Of a DNA stretch of 7,199 nucleotides, positions 1-5,849 are shown in pieces. Under the pieces are notes generated by a model. The model was not told where the DNA came from. It saw only the letters and a list, made by a program, of their open reading frames with translations, and did not search any database. This DNA comes from Planctomycetota bacterium (GTDB lineage: Bacteria; Planctomycetota; Brocadiia; SM23-32): assembly GCA_018334735.1 (NCBI GenBank), contig JAGXLK010000108.1, positions 1 to 7,199 of the forward strand. Reading direction: 5' to 3'. How positions within the stretch are numbered: position 1 is the stretch's first letter; each line of letters begins with the position of its first letter. Position numbers and translations under genes: made by a program.

Positions 1-792
1 GGAGAAATAAAAGGCGGCGCAAGTATCATCATCATCGGAGGGGCCATCAACAAAGCCCCGGATGCCACGGAAGCCGCGCGGGCGATTAAAAAATCTATGG
101 AGACCGGCGAATCCATCGAAACGGAACTCTATAAACGGGGCGGCGCGGGTGAAATTGCACAGGTCCTCGAGAATTCGTCGGCAGCCGATATCACCATGGC
201 TATGCATAACCGGGGCGTCATCGAAGGCATGCGACCGGTCGTGGAGGATATCCATATGATCGGCCGAGCCCTCACGGTCTGGACCTATCCCGGCGACTGG
301 GCGAAACCGGTCGAGGCTATTGATCAGGCTGAAGAAGGGGATGTTCTTGTTATCGATTCGGGGAACCGGACTCCGGCGGTCTGGGGGGAAATGGCGACAA
401 AAAGTTGCATCCAGCGGAAGCTCTCAGGGGTCGTCATTCAGGGCGCAATCCGAGATACGATGAACATCCGCGAAATGGGGTTCCCCGCTTTCTCAACCCT
501 CATTACGCCCGTGGCGGGAGAGCCAAAGGGCAGAGGTATGATCAATGTGCCCCTCCATATCGGTGGACAGGTAGTCCGCACCGGAGACTGGATCATCGGA
601 GACGATGATGGGGTGGTTGTTATCCCCAGGGAAAAAGCTGTTGAAGTTGCAAACCGGGCTCAATCGGTGAAAGAACAAGAGGACCGGGAAATGGCTGAAA
701 TTGACAGGGGGAGCACGCTTGGAGAAATCTCAGAACTCACACGCTGGGAACAACAGAGGAAAGACGACGATGGAAAAGAAAGCGACTCCTGA
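1..792 (+). CDS. 3-hexulose-6-phosphate synthase / RraA-like fusion protein, 3' part (5'-truncated by window)
   Basis: The frame is open from base 1, so the gene starts upstream; 263 residues are visible. Residues 1-33 have the look of the end of an orotidine-decarboxylase-type TIM barrel of hexulose-6-phosphate synthase (GGASIIIIGGAINKA, then DATEAARAIKKSM). HPS condenses formaldehyde with ribulose 5-phosphate, or runs in reverse to make ribulose 5-phosphate. After a linker, residues ~55-220 match the RraA/HMG-aldolase-like fold: WGE at ~128-130, GVVIQGAIRD at ~143-152, the NVPLHIGG stretch, and GDDDGVVVIP at ~200-209. The tail is acidic and Lys-rich. HPS-RraA fusions are well known in archaea; the role of the RraA part is not settled (RNase E binding in E. 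coli RraA, aldolase/decarboxylase in relatives). The last 23 bp overlap hxlB, which supports the HPS call. An internal ATG at 97 would give an RraA-only protein, but no HPS-free start is needed. The fusion is clear; the HPS assignment rests on a short piece plus the neighbour. Confidence 0.85.
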   Translation, partial: GEIKGGASIIIIGGAINKAPDATEAARAIKKSMETGESIETELYKRGGAGEIAQVLENSSAADITMAMHNRGVIEGMRPVVEDIHMIGRALTVWTYPGDWAKPVEAIDQAEEGDVLVIDSGNRTPAVWGEMATKSCIQRKLSGVVIQGAIRDTMNIREMGFPAFSTLITPVAGEPKGRGMINVPLHIGGQVVRTGDWIIGDDDGVVVIPREKAVEVANRAQSVKEQEDREMAEIDRGSTLGEISELTRWEQQRKDDDGKESDS

Positions 793-1348
793 CCTTTTTG
801 ATATTTTCCGCGCCCGCCTCGGCGGCATCGAAACGTTGCTCGAAGACATGGACGAAAATGCTGCCGAAATCCTTTTTAACATGATCCTCGATGCGGGTGG
901 TATATTCGTTACCGGGAAAGGGCGTTCAGGCTACGTTGCAAACTGTTTCGCTATGCGACTCATGCAAATGGGATTCGATGTTTATGTCCCCGGGGAGGCT
1001 ACCTGCCGGAGAATCGGTGACCAAGACCTGATGATTGCCATCTCCTGTAGCGGGAGCACGACGACAACTGTTGAGATGACGCGCATCTCGCGTGAATCCG
1101 AAGCGAAAGTTGTCGCCGTCACGGCTGTGCTGAATTCGCGTCTCGCCCAACTTGCCGACCATACTGTCCTGGTACCCGTCACTGAGCGCGAAGTAAAAGA
1201 ACGCTACCGTTATGTGCTCGGACCTTACAATAATACACTGTTTGAAGAAGCAGCTTTGCTTTATTTCGATGCACTGCTCTACTGTATGCTGAGCCGGGAA
1301 GGAATCCCTGAAAGGCAGCTTGACGAACGCCATACCAATCTGGAATAG
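770..1348 (+). CDS. hxlB: 6-phospho-3-hexuloisomerase (SIS domain)
   Basis: This 192-residue protein is a typical length for PHI, which interconverts 3-hexulose 6-phosphate and fructose 6-phosphate, the second step of the ribulose-monophosphate pathway. It is a single SIS domain: GKGRSGYVANCFAMRLMQMG at 49-68 (phosphosugar-binding start), then VYVPGEATCR, the serine-rich loop SCSGSTTTT at 92-100, and KVVAVTA at 113-119. The late NTLFEE (155-160) and the C-terminal RHTNLE correspond to the conserved TLFE and RH.NLE signatures of PHI. The loop reads SCSGST where many relatives have SGSGET. The start is ATG 770, preceded by AGAGGA at 755-760 (9-nt spacing); an earlier in-frame start at 701 would add a tail unlike the family. 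The gene overlaps the HPS-RraA stop by 23 bp, so the two are probably translationally coupled. It is a cytosolic enzyme; regulation is not visible because the operon promoter is outside the window. Confidence 0.93.
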   Translation: MEKKATPDLFDIFRARLGGIETLLEDMDENAAEILFNMILDAGGIFVTGKGRSGYVANCFAMRLMQMGFDVYVPGEATCRRIGDQDLMIAISCSGSTTTTVEMTRISRESEAKVVAVTAVLNSRLAQLADHTVLVPVTEREVKERYRYVLGPYNNTLFEEAALLYFDALLYCMLSREGIPERQLDERHTNLE

Positions 1349-1372
1349 GCCCGCATAAATGGGAGAACTGAA

Positions 1373-2245
1373 ATGCCGGTGGAGTTCTGCATCGTCGGAG
1401 CCGGGAAGGTCGGCCCATCCCTGGCTCACCTGCTCCATGAAGCGGGCTGGATATTTGTGGGGGCGGCGGACCACTCAATGGAGTCGGCTAAAGCTGCCTG
1501 TCAGTTCGTCGGAGAGGGAGAAGCAGCATCGAATCCCGCAGAGCTCGCTTCGCAGGCGAAACTTACTCTCATTACCACTCCGGACGAGGCTATTGAGGAC
1601 GTTTGCGGTGAAATTGCTGAAAACGGAGGTTTTGACGCGCATTCCATTGCCGCTCACTGCAGCGGAGCCCTGTCCTCCGATGTCCTGGAACCGGCACGTG
1701 CCAGAGGAGCAGCCGTCGGCAGCATGCATCCTTTGCAAAGTTTTGCAACCCGCCAGCAAGCCTTGAGATTAATTCCGGGATCCTGTTGCTGTGTAGAAGG
1801 TGACCCGGGGGCAGTCGGAGTTCTTACTGATGCCGCCGAGGCCATTGGAATGGAATCGATGTCAATCCCCACTGAAAACAAGTCGCTTTACCACGCAGCG
1901 GCTGTGATGGCATGCAACTACCTCGTTGCATTACAGGATGCGGCGATGGAACTGGCTGCCGAGTCCGGTTTAAAGCGCGAGGTGGCTTTGAAAGCGTTTC
2001 TCCCTTTGATTCAAGGGACAGTCCAGAATCTGAAGAAACTGGGGCTGACCAATTGTCTCACGGGCCCGATAGTACGAGGCGATGTTGAAACCGTCCGCCG
2101 ACATCTTGAAGCGCTGGAGGATTCCCGCATTGAGCTGGCTCGACTGTACCGGCGTCTGGGATTGCGGACACTTGAGATTGCGCGACGGACAGGCAGGTTG
2201 AGTGAGGACGAACTCAAGGACCTGAAGACAGTTCTGAGCGAATAG
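1373..2245 (+). CDS. Rossmann-like and DUF2520 domain protein, predicted NAD(P)-dependent oxidoreductase
   Basis: This 290-residue protein opens with a dinucleotide-binding fold: FCIVGAGKVGPSLAHLL, with GxGxxG at residues 9-14. The Rossmann half continues through LTLITTPD (64-71) to HCSGALSS (95-102) and GSMHPLQSF (116-124), a signature of this family. The second half is mostly helical and fits DUF2520: LYHAAAVMACNYLVAL (172-187) and CLTGPIVRGDV (228-238), followed by a charged C-terminal helix region. The architecture resembles 6-phosphogluconate/ketopantoate reductase-like enzymes, but the substrate is not known; in other bacteria such genes often sit near pantothenate genes, which are not seen here. 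ATG 1373 has GGGAGA at 1361-1366 with 6-nt spacing. The gene lies 24 bp after hxlB and is probably cotranscribed with it. It is the last gene of the plus-strand operon; the next gene is convergent, 42 bp away, and I see no convincing terminator between them. Confidence 0.88.
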   Translation: MPVEFCIVGAGKVGPSLAHLLHEAGWIFVGAADHSMESAKAACQFVGEGEAASNPAELASQAKLTLITTPDEAIEDVCGEIAENGGFDAHSIAAHCSGALSSDVLEPARARGAAVGSMHPLQSFATRQQALRLIPGSCCCVEGDPGAVGVLTDAAEAIGMESMSIPTENKSLYHAAAVMACNYLVALQDAAMELAAESGLKREVALKAFLPLIQGTVQNLKKLGLTNCLTGPIVRGDVETVRRHLEALEDSRIELARLYRRLGLRTLEIARRTGRLSEDELKDLKTVLSE

Positions 2246-2287
2246 ATCCTTCGCAACAGGCAGATTGTCGGCGTCGGACTCGGCAGG

Positions 2288-2569
2288 TCAGACCTTCTTT
2301 ACCTGCAGTCCCAGGGACGTAATTTCGAACGTCCCATTTCCGTCAACCGACTCGCAATGATATCCAGCAGTTGTTCTGATGACGCGCCGGACTGCCGGTT
2401 GGTTAAGTCCGTGGGCGTGTTTAATAGCTTCATAGACATGAAGCATAAATTTGCGCCCATCTTCCGAATTCGCCAAAAACCTGTCCACCAATTCGTACTT
2501 TTTATTAAACATTAAGCTACCTTTCTGCTGCTCCCTGAGTTTCCAAAAAGCCGCCAAATCTTCAGACAT
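2288..2569 (-). CDS. Hypothetical 93-aa protein, possible small winged-helix-like protein
   Basis: I do not recognise this family. The protein has 93 residues, no signal peptide and no membrane segment. Residues 1-55 look helical and charged (AAFWKLREQQKG, ELVDRFLANSEDGRKFMLHVYEAIKHAHG). Residues 56-93 run from a helix (NQPAVRRVIRTTAG) into alternating hydrophobic strands with a turn (YHCESVDGNGTFEITSLGLQVKKV). A helix block followed by a beta hairpin is compatible with a winged-helix or small nucleic-acid-binding fold, but this is a guess from pattern only. Support for a real gene: a purine-rich AAGGGG stands 8 nt before the ATG, and a good promoter (2643-2672) points into it. The amino-acid composition is protein-like, unlike the other short frames here. 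It is convergent with the DUF2520 gene and downstream of tRNA-His on the same strand. Confidence 0.72.
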   Translation of the reverse strand: MSEDLAAFWKLREQQKGSLMFNKKYELVDRFLANSEDGRKFMLHVYEAIKHAHGLNQPAVRRVIRTTAGYHCESVDGNGTFEITSLGLQVKKV

Positions 2570-2642
2570 GCCGTTTTCCCCTTACGAAAATCGGCTATTC
2601 TGTCCGGCTGTCTATCCGACTGCTATCCTGAACACGACAAAT

Positions 2643-2672
2643 ATATTACCAGCAACGGTTTAAGTAAGTCAA
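2643..2672 (-). promoter_or_regulatory. Sigma70-like promoter for the 93-aa gene
   Basis: On the minus strand TTGACT (2667-2672, 5 of 6 to consensus) is followed by an 18-bp spacer and TAATAT (2643-2648, 4 of 6). Transcription would begin near 2636, giving a leader of about 65 nt before the ATG at 2569. The flanks are AT-rich, with an A7 tract on the minus strand just upstream of the -35 that could act as an UP element. This is the best promoter match in the window. Confidence 0.5.
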
Positions 2673-2766
2673 ATGTTTTTTTGGGGATTGTTTCGAGCCG
2701 ATCTCGCCCCATTCCTGACCTGCAAGATTCCATCCTGCAACAGCCCCGGAGTTTCTTTTAAAAAGA

Positions 2767-2844
2767 TGGGGTGACCAGTGGGATTCGAACCCACAGCCCC
2801 CAGAGCCACAGTCTGGTGCTCTCTCCAGTTGAGCTATGGTCACC
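2767..2844 (-). tRNA. tRNA-His (anticodon GTG)
   Basis: A complete cloverleaf is readable on the minus strand. The acceptor strands are GTGACCA and TGGTCAC, with an extra G at -1 (2844) opposite discriminator C73 (2770), the histidine identity element. CCA is encoded at 2767-2769. The D arm is GCTC/GAGC with a loop containing TGG. The anticodon stem CCAGA/TCTGG encloses loop CTGTGGC, with anticodon GTG at 2807-2809. The variable loop has 5 nt (GGGCT), and the T arm GTGGG/CCCAC encloses TTCGAAT. It decodes CAC/CAU. It lies 38 nt after the IMP cyclohydrolase stop on the same strand and could be read through from that gene as well as from its own promoter. A T5 run follows the 3' end directly, but with no separate terminator hairpin next to it. 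Confidence 0.98.
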
Positions 2845-2857
2845 ACCGCAACGAATA

Positions 2858-2886
2858 ATGGTACCCGGAAACCGTCTGTTGATCAA
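2858..2886 (-). promoter_or_regulatory. Possible promoter for tRNA-His
   Basis: On the minus strand TTGATC (2881-2886, 4 of 6) and TACCAT (2858-2863, 4 of 6) are separated by exactly 17 bp. Initiation would fall near 2851, about 7 nt before the mature 5' end at 2844. The -35 overlaps the stop codon of the upstream gene. The hexamers are only moderate, so the tRNA may be transcribed mainly by read-through. Confidence 0.33.
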
Positions 2887-3611
2887 GCTATGTTTTTGTT
2901 GACGATTTCGACAGCAGATTCGTTGGCAATCGGATCTATGGATTTTACGAGCAAAGAGACTTTGTTGTCTTCGTCCAGCGCATCCCAATAAAGATCTAGT
3001 GTTTCATCGGGGTCGTTTGTGAGCGGAAGAGGACGGGGTTCCCCGGTAAAAGAGGGCAACGGATCCCCGTCACCGTCATAAGTCGCGATAAAATGTCCCA
3101 CACCCGGAATCGCAGCCGCGTAGTTATAGACGTGCCGAACCGGATATGCTTCGTTATTGAAAAGCGTCTTCAAAATGCCAAGCTGGTAAGCATGGCGGGG
3201 ATCTTCGAGATTGATCAGAGCAGCTATCCGGGGCGTGTAGTTCGGGGTGTCAGGCTCGAAGGTGCGAGTGTAGAGCGCCTGTTCAAAACTCTTTCCTTCC
3301 TCGAGAGCCTGAAATATAGTGTCCGTCTGATCTCCGTTCGTCACAATATGGGCCGTTCTCCGCGTCCGGATACAGTTGTAAATAATCAAAGATGGGTCTT
3401 CCACTTTTGACTCGTCGAAGGGCGCGGTGCGAACGACGTCATCTTCCTGGACAAAAATCCTGTTTCGGCTGTTCTCGCTCCGGCCCATGATCCAGTACAC
3501 TTCCACCAGATGCTGACCATCGGGGCTCTGTCCGACGACGATACCACGTCCGGGGTAGCGATTCTCCCGCAGGGCGCGCAGATTTGCCTGAGCAACATCA
3601 TTGATATCCAT
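2883..3611 (-). CDS. purO: IMP cyclohydrolase, PurO (archaeal-type) family
   Basis: This family closes FAICAR to IMP, the last step of de novo purine synthesis; archaea use PurO where most bacteria use the C-terminal half of PurH. From ATG 3611 the protein has 242 residues. Motifs seen: YPGRGIVVG (19-27), VYWIMGRSENSRNR (38-51), the very characteristic block, then IIYN (76-79), TNGDQTDTI (91-99), PNYTPRIAAL (123-132) and GVGHFIATYDGDGD (170-183). It is somewhat longer than the shortest archaeal members, with an acidic C-terminal extension. ATG 3611 is chosen because GGGAGA stands about 9 nt before it and because ~18 residues before YPGRG fit the family. An in-frame ATG at 3686 (or TTG 3695) would add 25-28 residues but has a poor ribosome-binding site. 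The gene diverges from mnmG and lies upstream of tRNA-His. Family assignment is firm; true activity is inferred, since bacterial members are less studied and a purH may exist elsewhere. Confidence 0.88.
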   Translation of the reverse strand: MDINDVAQANLRALRENRYPGRGIVVGQSPDGQHLVEVYWIMGRSENSRNRIFVQEDDVVRTAPFDESKVEDPSLIIYNCIRTRRTAHIVTNGDQTDTIFQALEEGKSFEQALYTRTFEPDTPNYTPRIAALINLEDPRHAYQLGILKTLFNNEAYPVRHVYNYAAAIPGVGHFIATYDGDGDPLPSFTGEPRPLPLTNDPDETLDLYWDALDEDNKVSLLVKSIDPIANESAVEIVNKNIA

Positions 3612-3726
3612 CAATTGGGTTCTCCCGTTCAAGTGTTCAATAGGTTTATCGTCGTTGCGAAAAAGTATTTTGCCGTCCAGGTCCATTTTCTGCAAGTTAG
3701 TGCCTGCAATACCTCCGACTTACAGT

Positions 3727-3755
3727 TTGCACCCCCTCTCCCCGGCGACTAAAAT
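3727..3755 (+). promoter_or_regulatory. Probable mnmG promoter
   Basis: TTGCAC (3727-3732, weak -35 with TTG conserved) and TAAAAT (3750-3755, 5 of 6 to TATAAT) have a 17-bp spacer. Initiation near 3762 would give a leader of about 38 nt. The site lies in the 188-bp gap between the divergent IMP cyclohydrolase gene and mnmG. I could not find an equally good promoter for the minus-strand gene in the same gap. Confidence 0.42.
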
Positions 3756-3799
3756 GAAATCTGGTTCCCCGAGAAATCCTTCCTTTTTAGATATTTTCT

Positions 3800-5638
3800 A
3801 TGGACGTAAAAGACCTCGATATTGTTGTGGTTGGCGCCGGCCATGCCGGGTGCGAAGCGGCCCTGTCTGCGGCCCGGATGGGCGCACGGACGGCTTTGCT
3901 GACAATCAATCTGGATAATATCGCTTACATGAGCTGCAATCCGGCGATCGGCGGGCTTGCCAAAGGGCAACTTGTGCGCGAAATCGACGCTTTGGGTGGC
4001 GAGATGGGGAAAGTTATCGATGCGACGGGCATCCAGTTTCGGATGATCAATACCAGCAAAGGCCCTGCCATGCATTCCCCGCGGGCGCAGGCCGATAAGG
4101 CCCAGTATGTTCTGGAAATGAAACACCGACTGGAAGCTCAGGAAAATCTCATGCTCCGCCAGGAACTGGCCCAGGATCTCATTATGGAAGAGGGCGCCGC
4201 GCGCGGGATACGCTGCCTGAGCGGTCTCACATACCACGCCGATGCGGTGATCCTCACCACCGGGACATTTCTGCGGGGGGTCCTGCACTCGGGTCCCTGG
4301 CAGACGTCGGGCGGACGTATGGGGGAACTGGCGGCCGATCAGCTCTCCGGGTCCCTCCAGGAGACGGGGCTCGAGATTGACCGTCTTAAAACCGATACGC
4401 CGCCGCGGGTCAACGGTCGCACGCTTGATTTTGAGAAGATGGAACCCCAATACGGAGACGAGAATCCCCGGCCGTTCAGTTTCTCAACGGAAAAAATCGA
4501 GCGCGAACAGATCCCGTGCTACATGACCCACACTAATCCGGCGACCCACGAAGCTATCCGCGAAGGACTGGACCGCGCTCCGCTCTATGATGGGCAAATC
4601 CAGGCCGGTATGGGGCCGCGATATTGTCCTTCGATTGAGATTAAAGTGGTGCGGTTCCCGGAGAAGGAAAAGCATCTCCTTTTCCTTGAGCCCGAAGGCA
4701 AAAACACGCTTGAATATTATTGCAACGGTTTGTTCACGAGTCTGCCCCGGGACGTTCAGGAGGAGATGGTCCATACGATCCCGGGCATGGAAGACGCTCA
4801 GATCATGCGATACGGTTATGCCGTTGAGTATGATTACGTTCCGCCAACCCAGCTCTGGCCGACCCTTGAAACGAAAAACGTGGAGGGCCTTTTTCACGCG
4901 GGGCAGATCAACGGGACCAGCGGATACGAAGAGGCCGCCGGACAGGGGATTGTGGCAGGAATCAATGCCGCTCGGAAACTTCAGGGGAAAGATGGCCTTG
5001 TGCTCGGTCGCGATGAGGCTTATATCGGGGTTCTGATCGATGATCTTGTCACCAAAGGCACGGATGAACCGTATCGGATGTTCACCTCGCTGGCGGAATA
5101 TCGTCTGCTGCTCCGGCAGGACAACGCCGACCGACGTCTGATGGAGTACGGGCATAAAAATGGGCTCATCGGGGAGGATCAGTGGGAGCGCCTGCGGAAT
5201 AAAGAGGAAACCATCGAACAACTGCGCGCGTACCTCGATTCGCATCGGCGTGACGGCGATTCGCTCACAAAGATCCTCCGCCGACCGGAGGTGAGCCTCA
5301 AGGATCTGGCAGAGGGCGATGAGGAACTGCAAAAACTGACCGACGATCCCGAGGCTAACGAGCAGGTGGAGATCGAAGTCAAATACGAAGGTTACTTCGA
5401 GCGTCAGAAACGAAGGATTGAAAAGTTTCACCAATCGGAAAACAAAAAAATTCCGGGATGGATTGATTACGATCAAATTGATGAATTACGCGGGGAAGCA
5501 AAGGAGAAACTCAGCGAAGTGCAACCGCGCTCGCTCGGCCAGGTGGCCCGGATAAGCGGGATCTCGCCCGCAGACGTCTCCATCCTCATGATCTATATGG
5601 AAGGACGCCGCCGGCAATCTGAGTCTGAACCACGGTAG
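3800..5638 (+). CDS. mnmG: tRNA uridine-5-carboxymethylaminomethyl(34) synthesis enzyme MnmG (GidA)
   Basis: This FAD protein works with MnmE, using methylenetetrahydrofolate and NADH to place the (carboxymethyl)aminomethyl group on C5 of wobble U34 in tRNAs. It has 612 residues, close to the usual 620-630, and is complete. The N-terminal FAD fold is DIVVVGAGHAGCEAALSAARMG (GAGHAG at 12-17). SCNPAIGGLAKGQ follows at 45-57, then the MnmG block GPRYCPSIE (272-280, conserved Cys276), AVEYDYVPPTQL (341-352), FHAGQINGTSGYEEAAGQG (365-383), EPYRMFTSLAEYRLLLRQDNADRRL (423-447) and the C-terminal MnmE-binding helical region with GISPADVSILMIYME (587-601). Oddities: LKTDTPPR at 196-203 where LKTGTPPR is usual, and SIEIKV where SIEDKV is usual. 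ATG 3800 matches the family N-terminus, but the preceding bases are pyrimidine-rich with no Shine-Dalgarno. The nearest gene upstream is divergent; a 390-bp gap follows. Confidence 0.97.
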   Translation: MDVKDLDIVVVGAGHAGCEAALSAARMGARTALLTINLDNIAYMSCNPAIGGLAKGQLVREIDALGGEMGKVIDATGIQFRMINTSKGPAMHSPRAQADKAQYVLEMKHRLEAQENLMLRQELAQDLIMEEGAARGIRCLSGLTYHADAVILTTGTFLRGVLHSGPWQTSGGRMGELAADQLSGSLQETGLEIDRLKTDTPPRVNGRTLDFEKMEPQYGDENPRPFSFSTEKIEREQIPCYMTHTNPATHEAIREGLDRAPLYDGQIQAGMGPRYCPSIEIKVVRFPEKEKHLLFLEPEGKNTLEYYCNGLFTSLPRDVQEEMVHTIPGMEDAQIMRYGYAVEYDYVPPTQLWPTLETKNVEGLFHAGQINGTSGYEEAAGQGIVAGINAARKLQGKDGLVLGRDEAYIGVLIDDLVTKGTDEPYRMFTSLAEYRLLLRQDNADRRLMEYGHKNGLIGEDQWERLRNKEETIEQLRAYLDSHRRDGDSLTKILRRPEVSLKDLAEGDEELQKLTDDPEANEQVEIEVKYEGYFERQKRRIEKFHQSENKKIPGWIDYDQIDELRGEAKEKLSEVQPRSLGQVARISGISPADVSILMIYMEGRRRQSESEPR

Positions 5639-5848
5639 CGGATGTTTTGAGCCGGCTGGACCCGGGTTGCCGGTCCGCTAATCCGGCGAACGCTACGGAG
5701 GCGGTTCGTTGCTCTGGGGGCCCAACAGCGATCCCCTTAGCGCGAGGTTACGGAGCATGGCCGGATTGCCGCGGGGTCTGGGGCGAGGCGGAGCTACTAT
5801 TGACCTTGTGTCGGTGGGGTCGCACTTTGTGTTTGCAGGAGGGCAAAC
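5639..5848 (+). other. GC-rich, hairpin-rich intergenic stretch, candidate structured RNA or leader
   Basis: No recognised gene lies between mnmG and rlmN. This first part is markedly GC-rich and folds locally. GCCGG 5651-5655 can pair with CCGGC 5683-5687, enclosing an inner hairpin GGACC 5658-5662 / GGTCC 5672-5676 extended by GG/CC around a GTTG loop, with C5663 bulged. Next, GAAC 5688-5691 pairs with GTTC 5704-5707, extended by GC/GC around a 7-nt loop. I checked by eye for signal recognition particle RNA, tmRNA, RNase P, 6S RNA and the common riboswitch cores and matched none. Open frames exist here (from 5647 and 5709), but their composition (many Arg, Gly, Cys, Trp) is not protein-like. 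It may be a leader for the 48-codon ORF and rlmN, an independent small RNA, or simply GC-rich spacer. Confidence 0.35.
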
Positions 5849-5849
5849 A
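5830..5849 (+). promoter_or_regulatory. Hairpin presenting AGGAGG in its loop
   Basis: TGTTTGC (5830-5836) pairs perfectly with GCAAACA (5843-5849), and the 6-nt loop is exactly AGGAGG. G-U pairs (5829/5850, 5828/5851) can extend the stem through the ATG. The loop is a full Shine-Dalgarno for the ATG at 5849, whose A is the last paired base. This could tune initiation of the 48-codon ORF. Confidence 0.4.

Noticed and set aside
701..769. Upstream start for hxlB at 701
   Set aside because: It would add 23 residues over the HPS-RraA coding sequence with no family match; ATG 770 has a proper ribosome-binding site.
926..1474. 182-codon minus-strand frame across hxlB
   Set aside because: It overlaps hxlB and the next start in antisense, and its composition is not protein-like.
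2285..2300. AGGTCAGACCT followed by TTCTTT as an intrinsic terminator for the DUF2520 operon
   Set aside because: The stem is only 4 bp with a 3-nt loop and a broken T run, and it lies over the end of the convergent coding sequence.
2646..2988. Short minus-strand frames running through tRNA-His (peptides containing CGSGGCGFESHW or similar)
   Set aside because: These are the familiar translated-tRNA artefact; the cloverleaf explains the sequence.
3749..4450. 233-codon minus-strand frame across the start of mnmG
   Set aside because: It is antisense to the FAD-binding region and has no family-like motif or supported start.
4484..5476. Long (330-codon) open frame on the minus strand inside mnmG
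   Set aside because: It is antisense to well-conserved MnmG motifs, has no recognisable domain, and is the expected mirror of a GC-rich gene's codon use.
5800..5828. TTGACC at 5800-5805 as a -35 for the small ORF or rlmN
   Set aside because: No acceptable -10 lies 16-18 bp downstream (CACTTT/ACTTTG).
5639..5848. Assignment of the gap to SRP RNA, 6S RNA, tmRNA, RNase P RNA or a SAM/cobalamin riboswitch
   Set aside because: The invariant pieces I know (for example the SRP GGAAGGAAGCAGCC segment, the RNase P GAGGAAAGTCC segment and the B12 box) are absent. A faint likeness of ATGTTTTGAGCCGG to the 5' side of 6S RNA is not enough.
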